64,000 nt of DNA from Octadecabacter dasysiphoniae (GCF_021532615.1 NZ_JAKGAQ010000005.1:62001-126000), one strand, 5' to 3'. Counted from the stretch's first letter, positions 9,536-18,239 are shown. Program-made: numbers and translations. Notes: generated from the letters alone by a model not told the origin.

Positions 9536-10333
9536 ATGCGAATTGCGAGCCTCAATGCGTGGGGCGGTCAAATCTGGCCCGCCCTAGGGTCTTGGGCCGG
9601 AAATGTGCGGGCCGATGTCTTGTCCCTGCAAGAGGTTATTCGCCCGGCAGAGCCAAGCCCGCCATGGCTTGCCTATAGCGACCCTAACCGGACCCTGAAC
9701 CAACGCGCCGATTTGTTCGAGGACATCAGCGCGCGCATACCGAACCACGCTGGCACGTTTTTATGTGCGGTTGAGGGGCCGTTGAAGGACACGACAGGAA
9801 AGACCTACCGTTCAGAACACGGGTTGGCGCAATGGATTGGTGAAAACCACGTCGTTGACGCGCGCAGTGACGGGTTCGTCCATGGTGCCTTTCGCAAGGA
9901 TGGCTGGGGCGCGGAACCTGTGCCGCGTGCGTTTCAAAGTGTTCGTTTGCATCCTGAGGGTCGCAAACGGCCGTTGACCGTCGCGCATTTTCATGGGCTG
10001 CGCGATCCGGATGGCAAACACGACACCACCGCACGCGCCGCACAAGCAAGACAGGCCATTTTGCTGTTGTCAAAAATCACAAAACCGGAAGACGACGTGA
10101 TCCTGAGCGGTGATTTCAACATCTTGCCGACAAGCGAATGTTTTGAGATTTTCGCCCGTTGGGGTTTGCAAGATTTGGTTGGTGAAATGGACACGCGGAC
10201 GACGCTGTATCCCAAACCTGTGCGTCACGCCAACTACATGCTGGTCACGCCGTCCGTGCGTGTGACGTCGTTTGATGCGCCGGCCAATCCGGTGGTATCT
10301 GATCATCGCCCGCTGATCTTGGAGATAGAATGA
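9536..10333 (+). CDS. Endonuclease/exonuclease/phosphatase (EEP) family hydrolase
   Basis: This 265-residue protein has the EEP fold of DNase I, exonuclease III and sphingomyelinases. Visible motifs are the N-terminal SLNAWGG and LSLQEV (metal-binding Asn and Glu), the central LSGDFNILP and the C-terminal VSDHRPLILE with the catalytic Asp-His. No signal peptide is seen, so it is probably cytoplasmic. It starts 9 bp after the response-regulator stop and may be cotranscribed with that pair. The substrate (DNA, RNA or phosphoester) cannot be told. Confidence 0.82.
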   Translation: MRIASLNAWGGQIWPALGSWAGNVRADVLSLQEVIRPAEPSPPWLAYSDPNRTLNQRADLFEDISARIPNHAGTFLCAVEGPLKDTTGKTYRSEHGLAQWIGENHVVDARSDGFVHGAFRKDGWGAEPVPRAFQSVRLHPEGRKRPLTVAHFHGLRDPDGKHDTTARAAQARQAILLLSKITKPEDDVILSGDFNILPTSECFEIFARWGLQDLVGEMDTRTTLYPKPVRHANYMLVTPSVRVTSFDAPANPVVSDHRPLILEIE

Positions 10334-10361
10334 CGCTGCCCTGAGCGAAAAGAGGGCAGCG
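10334..10361 (+). terminator. Strong hairpin just past the EEP gene
   Basis: CGCTGCCCT (10334-10342) pairs perfectly with AGGGCAGCG (10353-10361) across a 10-base loop, directly after the stop codon. There is no U-tract, so it may protect the 3' end or act in termination less directly than a canonical terminator. Confidence 0.45.
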
Positions 10362-10782
10362 AAGGGCAGGGGGTGACAGTTCATCATTGTAATGTCCCCC
10401 CATCCTCCCCTATGTATGTGGGACGGGCGGTTGCCATGACGCTATGCGCAAAATCCCGGTGAGTTTTGTCGTCAGTGCTGGATCGTGGCCCGGAAACCTT
10501 GTGCCACCCCACTAACGGACCGAAAGAATGTGGTTTTCTACGGATGACCAGATGAACAGCCCTCGGTGGTTTTGAACACAAGATTTCCGGGGCCTTGAAC
10601 GGGCTGCTTCTTTGTGAGCAGTCGGAGACCAACGCGATGAACCGCGCGACATTAAAGAGCGAGAGAGCAGGGGGCCAAAAGGCCCGCGCATCCGCTGTCG
10701 ACGCAATCGCCTTAATTGGACATGATCAATCGGATGCACCTCCTTCTGGGGGTGTTAACCTATTGTCATGCAACAGGAATCT
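10362..10782 (+). promoter_or_regulatory. Long gene-free region, probable rne promoter and 5' leader
   Basis: About 420 bp upstream of RNase E carry no convincing gene. The part near 10590-10700 is purine-rich and can fold locally, for example GGGCC-AAAA-GGCCC at 10672-10685. In enterobacteria the rne leader is long and mediates autoregulation through RNase E cleavage. An analogous leader here is an inference from position and length only; I see no match to the E. coli element. Confidence 0.4.
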
Positions 10783-13494
10783 ATGGCTAAGAAAATGCTT
10801 ATCGATGCCACCCACGCGGAAGAAACCCGCGTTGTGGTGGTTGACGGAAACAAGGTCGAGGAATTCGATTTTGAAACCCAATCCCGCCGCCAGCTTGCTG
10901 GCAATATCTATCTCGCAAAAGTAACACGGGTCGAACCGTCGCTTCAGGCGGCGTTTATTGACTATGGCGGCAACCGCCATGGGTTCTTGGCGTTCAACGA
11001 AATCCACCCGGATTATTATCAGATTCCGGTCGCAGACCGCGAAGCGCTGATGGCCGAGGAAAAAGCCTACGCCGAAAGCCAAAAGGCCGAAGCAGAGGCA
11101 GAGGCCGAAAAGCCCAAGCGCACACGCCGCCGCCGTAAGCCCAAAGCGGCCGAGATCGAAGTTGAAGATGCAGTCGTAACAGCCGAACCCGCTGAAACGC
11201 CCGAGGAAGAAACCTCAAGCGATATTGCGGGCATGGAAACGATTGATCTTGATGCCACACCCGACGAGGGGCTGTCCCCGATGGAAACCGTGGCCGAGAC
11301 TCCGGTGGAAGAACCCACGGAAGACTCCGAAGCTGCGGACGAAGATGACGATACGGCTGGCCCTGATGCGACGGCCAAGGACGAAAACATCGAAAGCGTC
11401 GCCGATGAAGACGACGCAGAAGATGTGCGCCCCGTGCGCAAGCCGCGCCCGAAGCGGTACAAAATTCAGGAAGTGATCAAAGTTCGCCAGATTCTGTTGA
11501 TCCAAGTGGTCAAAGAAGAACGTGGCAACAAAGGCGCTGCCCTGACGACGTATCTGTCGCTTGCTGGCCGATATTGTGTGCTGATGCCCAACACCGCGCG
11601 CGGTGGTGGTATTTCACGCAAGATCACGAATGCGGCGGACCGCAAAAAGCTCAAGGCGATTGCGAATGAAATGTCCGTACCGGAGGGCGCGGGCCTTATC
11701 ATCCGCACCGCTGGCAGCCAGCGCACCAAGACCGAAATCAAGCGTGATTATGAATACCTGCAGCGCCTGTGGGAACAGATCCGCGAACTGACGCTGAAAT
11801 CCAGCGCCCCGGCGCAGATCTACGAAGAAGGCAATCTGATCAAACGCTCGATCCGCGATCTCTATTCAAAAGAGATCGACGAAGTGATTGTTGAAGGCGA
11901 AGGCGGCTACCGGACCGCCAAGGACTTCATGAAGATGATCATGCCGTCCCACGCCAAGAATGTGAAAAACTACCAAGAACAGATGCCGCTGTTTGCGCGC
12001 CATCAGGTGGAAAGCTACCTGTCGGGCATGTTCAATCCGACGGTTCAACTGCCATCTGGTGGTTACATCGTGATCGACACGACCGAGGCGCTTGTCGCCG
12101 TGGATGTGAACTCTGGTCGTGCGACCAAAGAAGGGTCAATCGAACAGACCGCGACCAAAACCAACCTTGAGGCCGCCGCGGAAGTGGCGCGCCAGTTGCG
12201 TCTGCGTGACCTTGCAGGCCTGATTGTGATCGATTTCATCGACATGGACGAACGCCGCAATAACTCGGCTGTCGAAAAGATGATGAAGGACAAGCTGAAG
12301 ACGGACCGTGCGCGCATTCAGGTGGGCCGCATTTCCGGCTTTGGCCTGATGGAAATGTCGCGCCAGCGTCTGCGCCCCGGCATGTTGGAATCAACGACAC
12401 AGCCTTGTTCCCATTGTCATGGCACAGGTCTGTTGCGTTCAGATGATACAGTTGCCTTGGGCATCCTGCGCCAGCTTGAAGAAGAAGGCGTGCGCGGCCG
12501 TTCCAAAGAAGTTTTGGTCAAGGTGCCGACGGTCATCGCCAACTATCTGATGAACCAGAAACGTGAACACGTGGCCCAGATCGAAACACGCTACGGGTTG
12601 TCCGTGCGCGTGGAGGGAGACCCGCACATGGTGTCGCCTGACTTCACGATTGAGAAATTCAAGACCGCCAGCCGGATCGTGGCCGAGGTTGTTGCTCCTG
12701 CAGTGATTTCGTCTGACACGGCCGTTATGGCGGATGTCGTCGAAACCGTGGAAGAAGCAGAGGAGCAGTCAATTTCAACTGCCCCCGAGCAAGACCATCA
12801 GGAGGGCGACGCGCCAACCAAAAAGCGCCGTCGTCGTCGTCGCCGTCGTCGCGGTGGCGGTGGTGGTGGTGAGAACGCCGAAAACAACACAGAAAATGGC
12901 GCAGAGGCATCCGCCGACGCGCAATCAGAAGCGCAAAGCGATCCACAAGGTGACACCAAAACGGATGCGCAAGCCGAAGCAGCTGACGGAACGCCGATTG
13001 AGGCAACCGAAGACGCACCGAAGCCAAAGCGGACGCGCAGCCGTCGTAAGAAATCCGATGATGCGCCCGTAGAGGCCGTGGCAGAGGAGGCCGCGCCTGT
13101 TGTAGAGGATGCACCCGCCGAAAAGCCGAAACGCACGCGCAGCCGTCGCAAGAAGGCGGATGAACCTGTGGTTGAGGCGACGCCAGAGGATGCACCAAAG
13201 GCTGAAGAGGCCCCCGCTGAAAAGCCAAAGCGCACGCGCAGCCGCAAAAAGCCCGTCGTGGCTGATGCACCAGCGGACGCGAGCGAAGTTGCGATTGCAG
13301 AGGTGGTTGCGGATGCGGCACCCGTAGACGCGATACCGGAGGCCCCCGTCGAAAAGCCAAAGCGTGTTCGTAAGACCACGTCCAAGCCAAAGGCAGAAGC
13401 AGAGCCCGCACCGGCACCTGAATCCAAAGCCGCACCCGAAGCGGCAGAGGACAAGCCGAAGAAACGCGGATGGTGGTCTTTGGGCGGGCGCTAA
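10783..13494 (+). CDS. rne: Ribonuclease E
   Basis: This 903-residue RNase E is the main endonuclease of mRNA decay and rRNA/tRNA processing. The N-terminal half has an S1 domain interrupted by a long acidic and Arg/Lys-rich insertion (about residues 95-225), common in alphaproteobacteria. The DNase-I-like catalytic part follows, with the conserved aspartates in VDVNSG and VIDFIDM. The zinc link is CSHCHGTG. The C-terminal 250 residues are low-complexity, alternating acidic stretches with KPKRTRSRRKK repeats, and end in a RGWWSLGGR tail. ATG 10783 is preceded by ACAGGA; an in-frame ATG at 10768 is possible. A bidirectional terminator follows. Confidence 0.95.
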   Translation: MAKKMLIDATHAEETRVVVVDGNKVEEFDFETQSRRQLAGNIYLAKVTRVEPSLQAAFIDYGGNRHGFLAFNEIHPDYYQIPVADREALMAEEKAYAESQKAEAEAEAEKPKRTRRRRKPKAAEIEVEDAVVTAEPAETPEEETSSDIAGMETIDLDATPDEGLSPMETVAETPVEEPTEDSEAADEDDDTAGPDATAKDENIESVADEDDAEDVRPVRKPRPKRYKIQEVIKVRQILLIQVVKEERGNKGAALTTYLSLAGRYCVLMPNTARGGGISRKITNAADRKKLKAIANEMSVPEGAGLIIRTAGSQRTKTEIKRDYEYLQRLWEQIRELTLKSSAPAQIYEEGNLIKRSIRDLYSKEIDEVIVEGEGGYRTAKDFMKMIMPSHAKNVKNYQEQMPLFARHQVESYLSGMFNPTVQLPSGGYIVIDTTEALVAVDVNSGRATKEGSIEQTATKTNLEAAAEVARQLRLRDLAGLIVIDFIDMDERRNNSAVEKMMKDKLKTDRARIQVGRISGFGLMEMSRQRLRPGMLESTTQPCSHCHGTGLLRSDDTVALGILRQLEEEGVRGRSKEVLVKVPTVIANYLMNQKREHVAQIETRYGLSVRVEGDPHMVSPDFTIEKFKTASRIVAEVVAPAVISSDTAVMADVVETVEEAEEQSISTAPEQDHQEGDAPTKKRRRRRRRRRGGGGGGENAENNTENGAEASADAQSEAQSDPQGDTKTDAQAEAADGTPIEATEDAPKPKRTRSRRKKSDDAPVEAVAEEAAPVVEDAPAEKPKRTRSRRKKADEPVVEATPEDAPKAEEAPAEKPKRTRSRKKPVVADAPADASEVAIAEVVADAAPVDAIPEAPVEKPKRVRKTTSKPKAEAEPAPAPESKAAPEAAEDKPKKRGWWSLGGR
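13021..13375 (+). repeat. Coding repeats of a basic motif in the RNase E tail
   Basis: Four copies of KPKRxRSRRKK-like coding sequence begin near 13021, 13123, 13222 and 13354, separated by acidic, Ala/Pro-rich spacers. The last copy is the most diverged (KPKRVRKTTSK). A related motif (KPKRTRRRRKP) sits in the N-terminal insertion. Such Arg-rich blocks in RNase E tails bind RNA and partner proteins. Confidence 0.8.
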
Positions 13495-13531
13495 CGCGCT
13501 ACTTGAAGAACACACCGGAAGTCATTGAAAT

Positions 13532-13563
13532 AAAGCCGCCTTGGGAAACTTGGGCGGCTTTTT
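13532..13563. terminator. Bidirectional rho-independent terminator between rne and tusA
   Basis: AAAGCCGCC (13532-13540) pairs with GGCGGCTTT (13553-13561) and continues into a T-run on the plus strand and an A-run on the other side. It lies between convergent rne and tusA and can serve both. Confidence 0.85.
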
Positions 13564-13782
13564 CTATCCGCGTTCAATAATGTAGATTTGATAACTGCCA
13601 TCGTCGGATTGCGACACGAGGCGATGCCCTGCTTCAACGCAAAAATGCGGGATATCGATGATGGCGATCGGATCGTCGGCCCAGACGGTGATGACCGTAC
13701 CTATATCCACACCACGCAGCACTTTGGCCGCACGCAAAACAGGTAAGGGGCACATCATGCCGCGGGTATCTACAACGTCCAT
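13564..13782 (-). CDS. tusA: TusA-family sulfurtransferase
   Basis: This 72-residue protein is a TusA/SirA-like sulfur carrier. The active-site CPxP motif is visible as MCPLPVLRA with Cys11, and the beta-alpha-beta-alpha-beta pattern fits the family length. TusA relays persulfide sulfur for tRNA thiolation and other sulfur transfer. It is convergent with rne and shares its terminator. The gene symbol is by family; it could be a paralogue such as YedF. Confidence 0.85.
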   Translation of the reverse strand: MDVVDTRGMMCPLPVLRAAKVLRGVDIGTVITVWADDPIAIIDIPHFCVEAGHRLVSQSDDGSYQIYIIERG

Positions 13783-13785
13783 GGC

Positions 13786-13896
13786 TTAGTCGTGCCGCTC
13801 GGTCGGGCAAATGTCCACCACGTTGAAATACTTTTCAACGGTGATGTGACCAAGCGCCGCGTGACGCCGCCCCGTGCCCGCGATAAGAGGGATCAT
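13786..13896 (-). CDS. Possible 36-residue ORF upstream of tusA
   Basis: An ATG at 13896 (minus) opens a 36-codon frame ending in TAA at 13786, 3 bp before the tusA start. The product contains ITVEKYFNVVDICPTERHD at its C terminus and has no recognisable domain. Its start codon overlaps the ccdA start on the opposite strand, so the two transcripts would diverge from almost the same base. It may be a real leader peptide or short protein, or chance; only its position supports it. Confidence 0.3.
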   Translation of the reverse strand: MIPLIAGTGRRHAALGHITVEKYFNVVDICPTERHD

Positions 13897-14650
13897 GTTT
13901 GAGACCGAAACCTTCCTCGCTGCCAGCCTGCTCCCCGCGTTCTTGATCGCGTTTTCGGCGGGTATTCTGTCCTTCCTGAGCCCCTGTGTCCTGCCGATTG
14001 TGCCACCTTATCTGGCCTATATGGGCGGTGTCAGCGTCACGGAAATGGAAGACGATAAAGCCGCGCGCGGGCGTGCGGTGGTGGCCGCATTGTTCTTTGT
14101 CTTGGGGCTTTCGACGGTGTTCTTGATCCTGGGTGCCGGGGCATCTGCCCTTGGGCGGACGTTGTTGGGATATCAAACCTATCTGCAAATGGGTGCGGGC
14201 GTTGTCGTGATCATCTTTGGTCTGCATTTTTTGGGCCTGTTCCGGCTTGGTTTTCTGGATCGAGAGATGCGTGTCGATACGGGTGATCAAGGCGGATCGG
14301 CGTTTGGCGCTTATTTTCTGGGCCTTGCGTTCGCATTTGGATGGACGCCGTGCCTTGGCCCGATTTTATCGGCGATCCTGAGCCTTGCGACCGGGGCGGG
14401 GGATGTGGGCAAGGGCGCTGCATTGCTAGGCACCTACGCCATTGGTCTTGGTGTGCCGTTCTTGTTGGTCGCCGCGTTTTTCCCGCAGATGAAACGCCCG
14501 ATGGCTTGGATGAAACGCAATATGGGCGTCATCGAAAAGACATCCGGTGTGTTGCTGGTCGTCGTTGGATTGGCCATGGCAACAGGGTTTCTGACGGTGT
14601 TCGCCTACTGGATGCTTGAGGCCGTGCCGTTCTTGGCGGTCTTTGGTTAA
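13895..14650 (+). CDS. ccdA: Cytochrome c biogenesis protein CcdA
   Basis: CcdA moves reducing equivalents from cytoplasmic thioredoxin across the inner membrane to the cytochrome c maturation pathway. The 251-residue protein has six hydrophobic segments. The two redox cysteines are in LSPCVLPIVPPY (Cys31) and GWTPCLGP (Cys153), each beside the conserved prolines. I chose ATG 13895 because of the GAGGGA just upstream; an in-frame start at 13874 adds seven unrelated residues. It is divergent from tusA. Confidence 0.93.
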   Translation: MFETETFLAASLLPAFLIAFSAGILSFLSPCVLPIVPPYLAYMGGVSVTEMEDDKAARGRAVVAALFFVLGLSTVFLILGAGASALGRTLLGYQTYLQMGAGVVVIIFGLHFLGLFRLGFLDREMRVDTGDQGGSAFGAYFLGLAFAFGWTPCLGPILSAILSLATGAGDVGKGAALLGTYAIGLGVPFLLVAAFFPQMKRPMAWMKRNMGVIEKTSGVLLVVVGLAMATGFLTVFAYWMLEAVPFLAVFG

Positions 14651-14711
14651 AGCGTCCTTATTGTTGCCGAAATTTGCGGCTATAGTGCTTGCAATCTAAG
14701 GGCAGCGGGCA

Positions 14712-16013
14712 ATGGATCAGGCAGAACACACCCAAGTAAAACGGCGCAAGGTTTTCTATATTCCGGGCTATGATCCTATTCATCCGCGCCGATATCGAGA
14801 GCTGTACCGCACTGAATCCGCTGCACAATCTGAAATTTCCGGCTACGACATCGGCATCGCACCCAAGTCAGGTGAAAACTACGGCTGGCGCGTAGAAGCC
14901 CGCATGGATAGCCAATCCACGGATGCAGAAGTTGAGGTTCTGGTATGGTCTGACATCGTGCGCGGATCGATGTCTTCGTCTATTCCGGCAACCTATTTGC
15001 AGCTTGTCCGCACCGCATGGACTTACATCACAAGCGGTGCATTGCGCCGTTTAATGTGGCTGCGCAAAGGGCCAGTGATTGCGGCGCTGTATCCCGTTGG
15101 AATGTTGATTTTGCAGCTTTTGCTGGCGGTCGGTTTGGGCGTATTTGCTGCGAAGCTTTTGGGCTTCAGCCTAACATCGGGTGCGGGCGCGATTCTGTCC
15201 GTTCTGGGCAGTGGCGATACGTCCGATCTTGATTTTTCGATCCTTGAGTGGGGGCGTCTTATTGCACAATGGGCGCTTGGCCTATGGATCGTGTCGATTG
15301 TCTTGCGGTGGTTCAAAAAGAAAGACGGTAAGTTTTTCGCCTATTACCTGATGCATGACTATGCCTATTCCGCCCATTGGAAGGGCGCGAACCCGCCCGA
15401 GCTTGAACAGCGGATGGCTGAATTTCGCGCCGCTATTGGGGCCGCACTGGCCCAAGACGTGGATGAGGTTCTGGTGGTCGGCCATTCGTCGGGCGCGCAT
15501 TTGGCTGTGTCGATTTTGGCTGATTTGATCCGCGATGGGGGCGTTCCCAAAGATGGTCCTGCGTTGGGGTTTCTCAGCCTTGGTCAGGTTGTCCCGATGG
15601 TCAGCTTCCTGCCGAAAGCGGACCGTTTGCGCGCTGATCTTCATTATCTGTCGGCCCGCGATGAACTTGCATGGATTGATGTGACGGCACCCGGTGATGG
15701 CTGTGCCTTTGCACTGTGTGATCCGGTGGCGGTGTCCGGTGTTGCGCCAGCAGGGCAAAAATGGCCGTTGGTGATATCTGCGGCGTTCACCCAAACCCTG
15801 TCACCGGAACGCTGGAAAGAACTGCGTTGGAAATTCTTTCGCCTGCATTTCCAATACCTTTGCGCCTTTGATCGTGTGGGGGATTATGATTACTTCCGCA
15901 TCACGGCGGGGCCTGTGACGCTGCGGGACAGGTTTGCGGACCGTGCACCGTCAAAGTCGCGCATTGACGTAGCCGCGTCCAAGTTTACCAGTATGTCCCA
16001 TGAACCCGCCTAA
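14712..16013 (+). CDS. Uncharacterised membrane-anchored alpha/beta-hydrolase-like protein
   Basis: I do not recognise a named family for this 433-residue protein. It opens with RRKVFYIPGYDP, which resembles the first strand and oxyanion loop of an alpha/beta hydrolase. Two hydrophobic segments follow (about 117-145 and 176-198). A GxSxG nucleophile elbow, VGHSSGAH, has its Ser at 259. The C-terminal third is rich in aromatic and basic residues (WKELRWKFFRLHFQYL). The active domain probably lies on the cytoplasmic face. Its last 14 bp overlap the P450 start, suggesting coupled expression and perhaps one pathway, such as lipid or steroid-ester metabolism; that role is speculation. Confidence 0.7.
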   Translation: MDQAEHTQVKRRKVFYIPGYDPIHPRRYRELYRTESAAQSEISGYDIGIAPKSGENYGWRVEARMDSQSTDAEVEVLVWSDIVRGSMSSSIPATYLQLVRTAWTYITSGALRRLMWLRKGPVIAALYPVGMLILQLLLAVGLGVFAAKLLGFSLTSGAGAILSVLGSGDTSDLDFSILEWGRLIAQWALGLWIVSIVLRWFKKKDGKFFAYYLMHDYAYSAHWKGANPPELEQRMAEFRAAIGAALAQDVDEVLVVGHSSGAHLAVSILADLIRDGGVPKDGPALGFLSLGQVVPMVSFLPKADRLRADLHYLSARDELAWIDVTAPGDGCAFALCDPVAVSGVAPAGQKWPLVISAAFTQTLSPERWKELRWKFFRLHFQYLCAFDRVGDYDYFRITAGPVTLRDRFADRAPSKSRIDVAASKFTSMSHEPA

Positions 16014-17346
16014 GCCCCCATCGCGGCCCGAACGCGTTTCGCTGTGGCGCTATATGAAACTGTTTCGGGAAGACATTTTGTCGGCCCAACCCGCAAAGCT
16101 GTATCGCGCGTGGATGGCAGAGTTCAAAACGCCGTTCTTTCGCAGCTACCTCGCCAATGACCCTGAATTGGTGAAACGGGTTCTCAAAGATCGCCCCGAT
16201 GATTTCCCCAAATCGGACCGCATTGGTGCTGGTCTGCGTCCCTTGCTTGGAAATTCGGTGTTCCTGACCAACGGCGAGACATGGAAACGACAGCGCCGCA
16301 TTATTGATCCCGCGTTTGAGGGGGGTCGTCTTCGGGACGCATACGGTGCGATGTACAGCGCGGGGGAGGCCGCGGTTGCGCGTATGGCCGCCAATCTTGG
16401 CGTGCAGGACATTGAACCTGAAACGTCCCATGCCGCCGCTGATGTGATTTTTCGGACGTTATTTTCGATCCCGATTGAGGATGAAACCGCAACGGCCGTA
16501 TTTGAAAAATTCCGCGATCACCAACGCACCCAACCGATCCTGAACCTGCGCGCCTTCATTCCCGGCCCGCGCTGGATGCCACGGTTTTTCAGCCGTGCGA
16601 CGAAAGACACGGCTGCCGATATCCGCCGTTTGATTACCGACCTCACCGAGGCGCGGATGTTTGATATTGATGCCGGTACGGCGCCCGACGATCTGGCGAC
16701 CAAGATCATGACAACGCCAGACCCGCAGACAGGCCAGACATTCACGACGGAGGAAATGGTCGATCAAGTGGCGATCTTTTTCTTGGCGGGGCATGAAACG
16801 TCAGCATCCGCGCTGGCATGGACATTGTATTTGCTCGCGATGCATCCCGAATGGCAGGATAAACTGGCACAGGAGGCCGAAGCACTTACCGCTGATTTTG
16901 CCTCCGTTTCCAAACTGCGCCTGACCCGTGATGTGTTTCGCGAAGGTCTGCGGCTGTATCCGCCCGTGCCAATGATGGTGCGTGAAACGACGTGCCCTGA
17001 AACGATGCGTAAACGCCGTGCGCCAAAGGGCAGCCAGATCGTGCTGAGCCCGTGGCACCTGCATCGCCACGAACGGCTGTGGGACAACCCTGACGGATTT
17101 GACCCGACGCGATGGGGCACCGAGAACGGTAAGCAATGCCAGCGTGATGCCTACATCCCGTTTTCCAGTGGCCCGCGTGTTTGCACGGGGGCGGGGTTTG
17201 CGATGGTGGAAGGCGTGTTGCTTTTGGCGATGCTGCTGCGTCGGTTCCGTTTTGATGTGACGGACCAAGTGCCAATACCCGTCGCGCATCTGACGGTTCG
17301 CGCAAAAAATGGCATCTGGCTGAATGTGTCAGAGCGCCAAGGGTAG
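16000..17346 (+). CDS. Cytochrome P450
   Basis: This 448-residue P450 has the oxygen-activation helix AGHETSAS (about 264-271), the ExxR motif in EGLRLYPPVP and the heme-ligand loop FSSGPRVCTGAGFA with Cys395. The CTGAGF sequence and the LYPPVPMMVRE region recall the CYP4/CYP102-like group of fatty-acid or sterol hydroxylases more than the small soluble bacterial P450s. There is no N-terminal membrane anchor and no reductase or ferredoxin gene beside it. It overlaps the preceding hydrolase by 14 bp. Substrate unknown. Confidence 0.92.
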   Translation: MNPPKPPSRPERVSLWRYMKLFREDILSAQPAKLYRAWMAEFKTPFFRSYLANDPELVKRVLKDRPDDFPKSDRIGAGLRPLLGNSVFLTNGETWKRQRRIIDPAFEGGRLRDAYGAMYSAGEAAVARMAANLGVQDIEPETSHAAADVIFRTLFSIPIEDETATAVFEKFRDHQRTQPILNLRAFIPGPRWMPRFFSRATKDTAADIRRLITDLTEARMFDIDAGTAPDDLATKIMTTPDPQTGQTFTTEEMVDQVAIFFLAGHETSASALAWTLYLLAMHPEWQDKLAQEAEALTADFASVSKLRLTRDVFREGLRLYPPVPMMVRETTCPETMRKRRAPKGSQIVLSPWHLHRHERLWDNPDGFDPTRWGTENGKQCQRDAYIPFSSGPRVCTGAGFAMVEGVLLLAMLLRRFRFDVTDQVPIPVAHLTVRAKNGIWLNVSERQG

Positions 17347-17605
17347 AATCGCCGTATCGTTGAAAGATTGAAGATCAATCGGTTAACGAAGGATGAACTG
17401 TCGCGCCGCGCGAAACAGACTTTCCGCGCACGTAAACTAATTTAGACCAAAGTTGGGCATGGTTAAATTGATCTTAATCGTTGTTTTTAAGGCAAAATAT
17501 CGAATCAGTGCTGCTTGCGTCACCGAAATGTGGCGCCTTTGCCCTATTTCCTGACACGCGGATTTACACTAAATTATCTATGGGGGCTTCAACGGGGTCA
17601 GTGAT
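17347..17605. other. Intergenic region after the P450
   Basis: About 260 bp, AT-richer than its surroundings around 17440-17580. I see no gene, RNA or clear terminator; it presumably holds the promoter of the small gene at 17606. Confidence 0.5.
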
Positions 17606-17860
17606 ATGACATTTGCGAAGCTAGATAGATTTCTTCTGCCAACGGCATCGACGTTGATTGACGCGGCGCGACGCGTTTTCCAAGCCAACCAAGACATCCC
17701 TGCGATGGCGGCGCCCGTGGCGCAGGCTGTCGTGTCGGACGATCACAGCCGTTACGCGCGGTTGCTGGAAAATGAGCTCGATCGTCAGCATCTAACGGAT
17801 GTGGAACGCGAAGATACAGATATGTTGAACCGGGTTCGCGCCGCGCTTTACGACGACTGA
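17606..17860 (+). CDS. Hypothetical small protein (84 aa)
   Basis: The product is predicted to be largely helical, with no transmembrane segment or known motif. It has an acidic C-terminal half (LENELDRQHLTDVEREDTD). A GGGTCAG-like site precedes the ATG. Codon use matches the neighbours, supporting it as a real gene. Its 3' end overlaps the convergent ribbon-helix-helix gene by 13 bp. Function unknown. Confidence 0.6.
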   Translation: MTFAKLDRFLLPTASTLIDAARRVFQANQDIPAMAAPVAQAVVSDDHSRYARLLENELDRQHLTDVEREDTDMLNRVRAALYDD

Positions 17861-18063
17861 AGCGTCTTCAGAACAAATACACGGATTGCCGAGGCGAGGC
17901 CGACGTCGCCGCGTGCCTCGTCTATTTCAATGGCCAATCCGTTCAACGTTGCACCGCGCGCGTCAGCAATTTGGCGAAACGCTTCCCAGAATTCCGGCTC
18001 TAGTGATACGGACGTGCGATGCCCGCGCAGTGTTAGGGAATGTTTGACCGGGCGGGTGGTCAT
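17848..18063 (-). CDS. Ribbon-helix-helix domain protein
   Basis: This 71-residue protein carries KHSLTLRGHRTSVSLEPEFWEAFRQIA, the strand-helix-helix pattern of the RHH_4 family found in many alphaproteobacteria. RHH proteins dimerise through the beta strand and bind DNA; the targets of this family are not known. Its ATG overlaps the stop of the DUF4169 gene, making it the third gene of a fumC-DUF4169-RHH unit. Confidence 0.8.
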   Translation of the reverse strand: MTTRPVKHSLTLRGHRTSVSLEPEFWEAFRQIADARGATLNGLAIEIDEARGDVGLASAIRVFVLKTLQSS

Positions 18064-18239
18064 TCGTCCTCGAACTTGAGCTGATCAAGACGCGCGCGTG
18101 TCTGTGCATCCCGCGCCGCTTCGGCCAGACGCTCGGCTTTTGTGCGGCCGTGCTTGGCCGCGTTCACGTCTGCCTCGGCCTTTTTGGCGGTGCGTTCCCG
18201 ATCTTTACGCACTTTGTTGAGGTTGACGATATCGCTCAT
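18060..18239 (-). CDS. DUF4169 family small protein (59 aa)
   Basis: A short, highly charged, helical product begins [20 protein letters not shown] and fits DUF4169, an alphaproteobacterial family of unknown function. It overlaps the fumC stop by 4 bp at its start and the RHH start by 4 bp at its end, so all three genes look translationally coupled. The recurring pairing with an RHH protein hints at a joint role, not established. Confidence 0.8.
   Translation of the reverse strand: MSDIVNLNKVRKDRERTAKKAEADVNAAKHGRTKAERLAEAARDAQTRARLDQLKFEDE

Noticed and set aside
13021..13375. Short regular repeats that could be taken for a CRISPR array
   Set aside because: They are in-frame coding repeats of the RNase E tail with unequal spacing and divergent sequence.
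12725..13454. Long minus-strand reading frames opposite the rne 3' end
   Set aside because: They mirror the low-complexity GC-rich repeat coding region of RNase E and show no domain; they are shadows.
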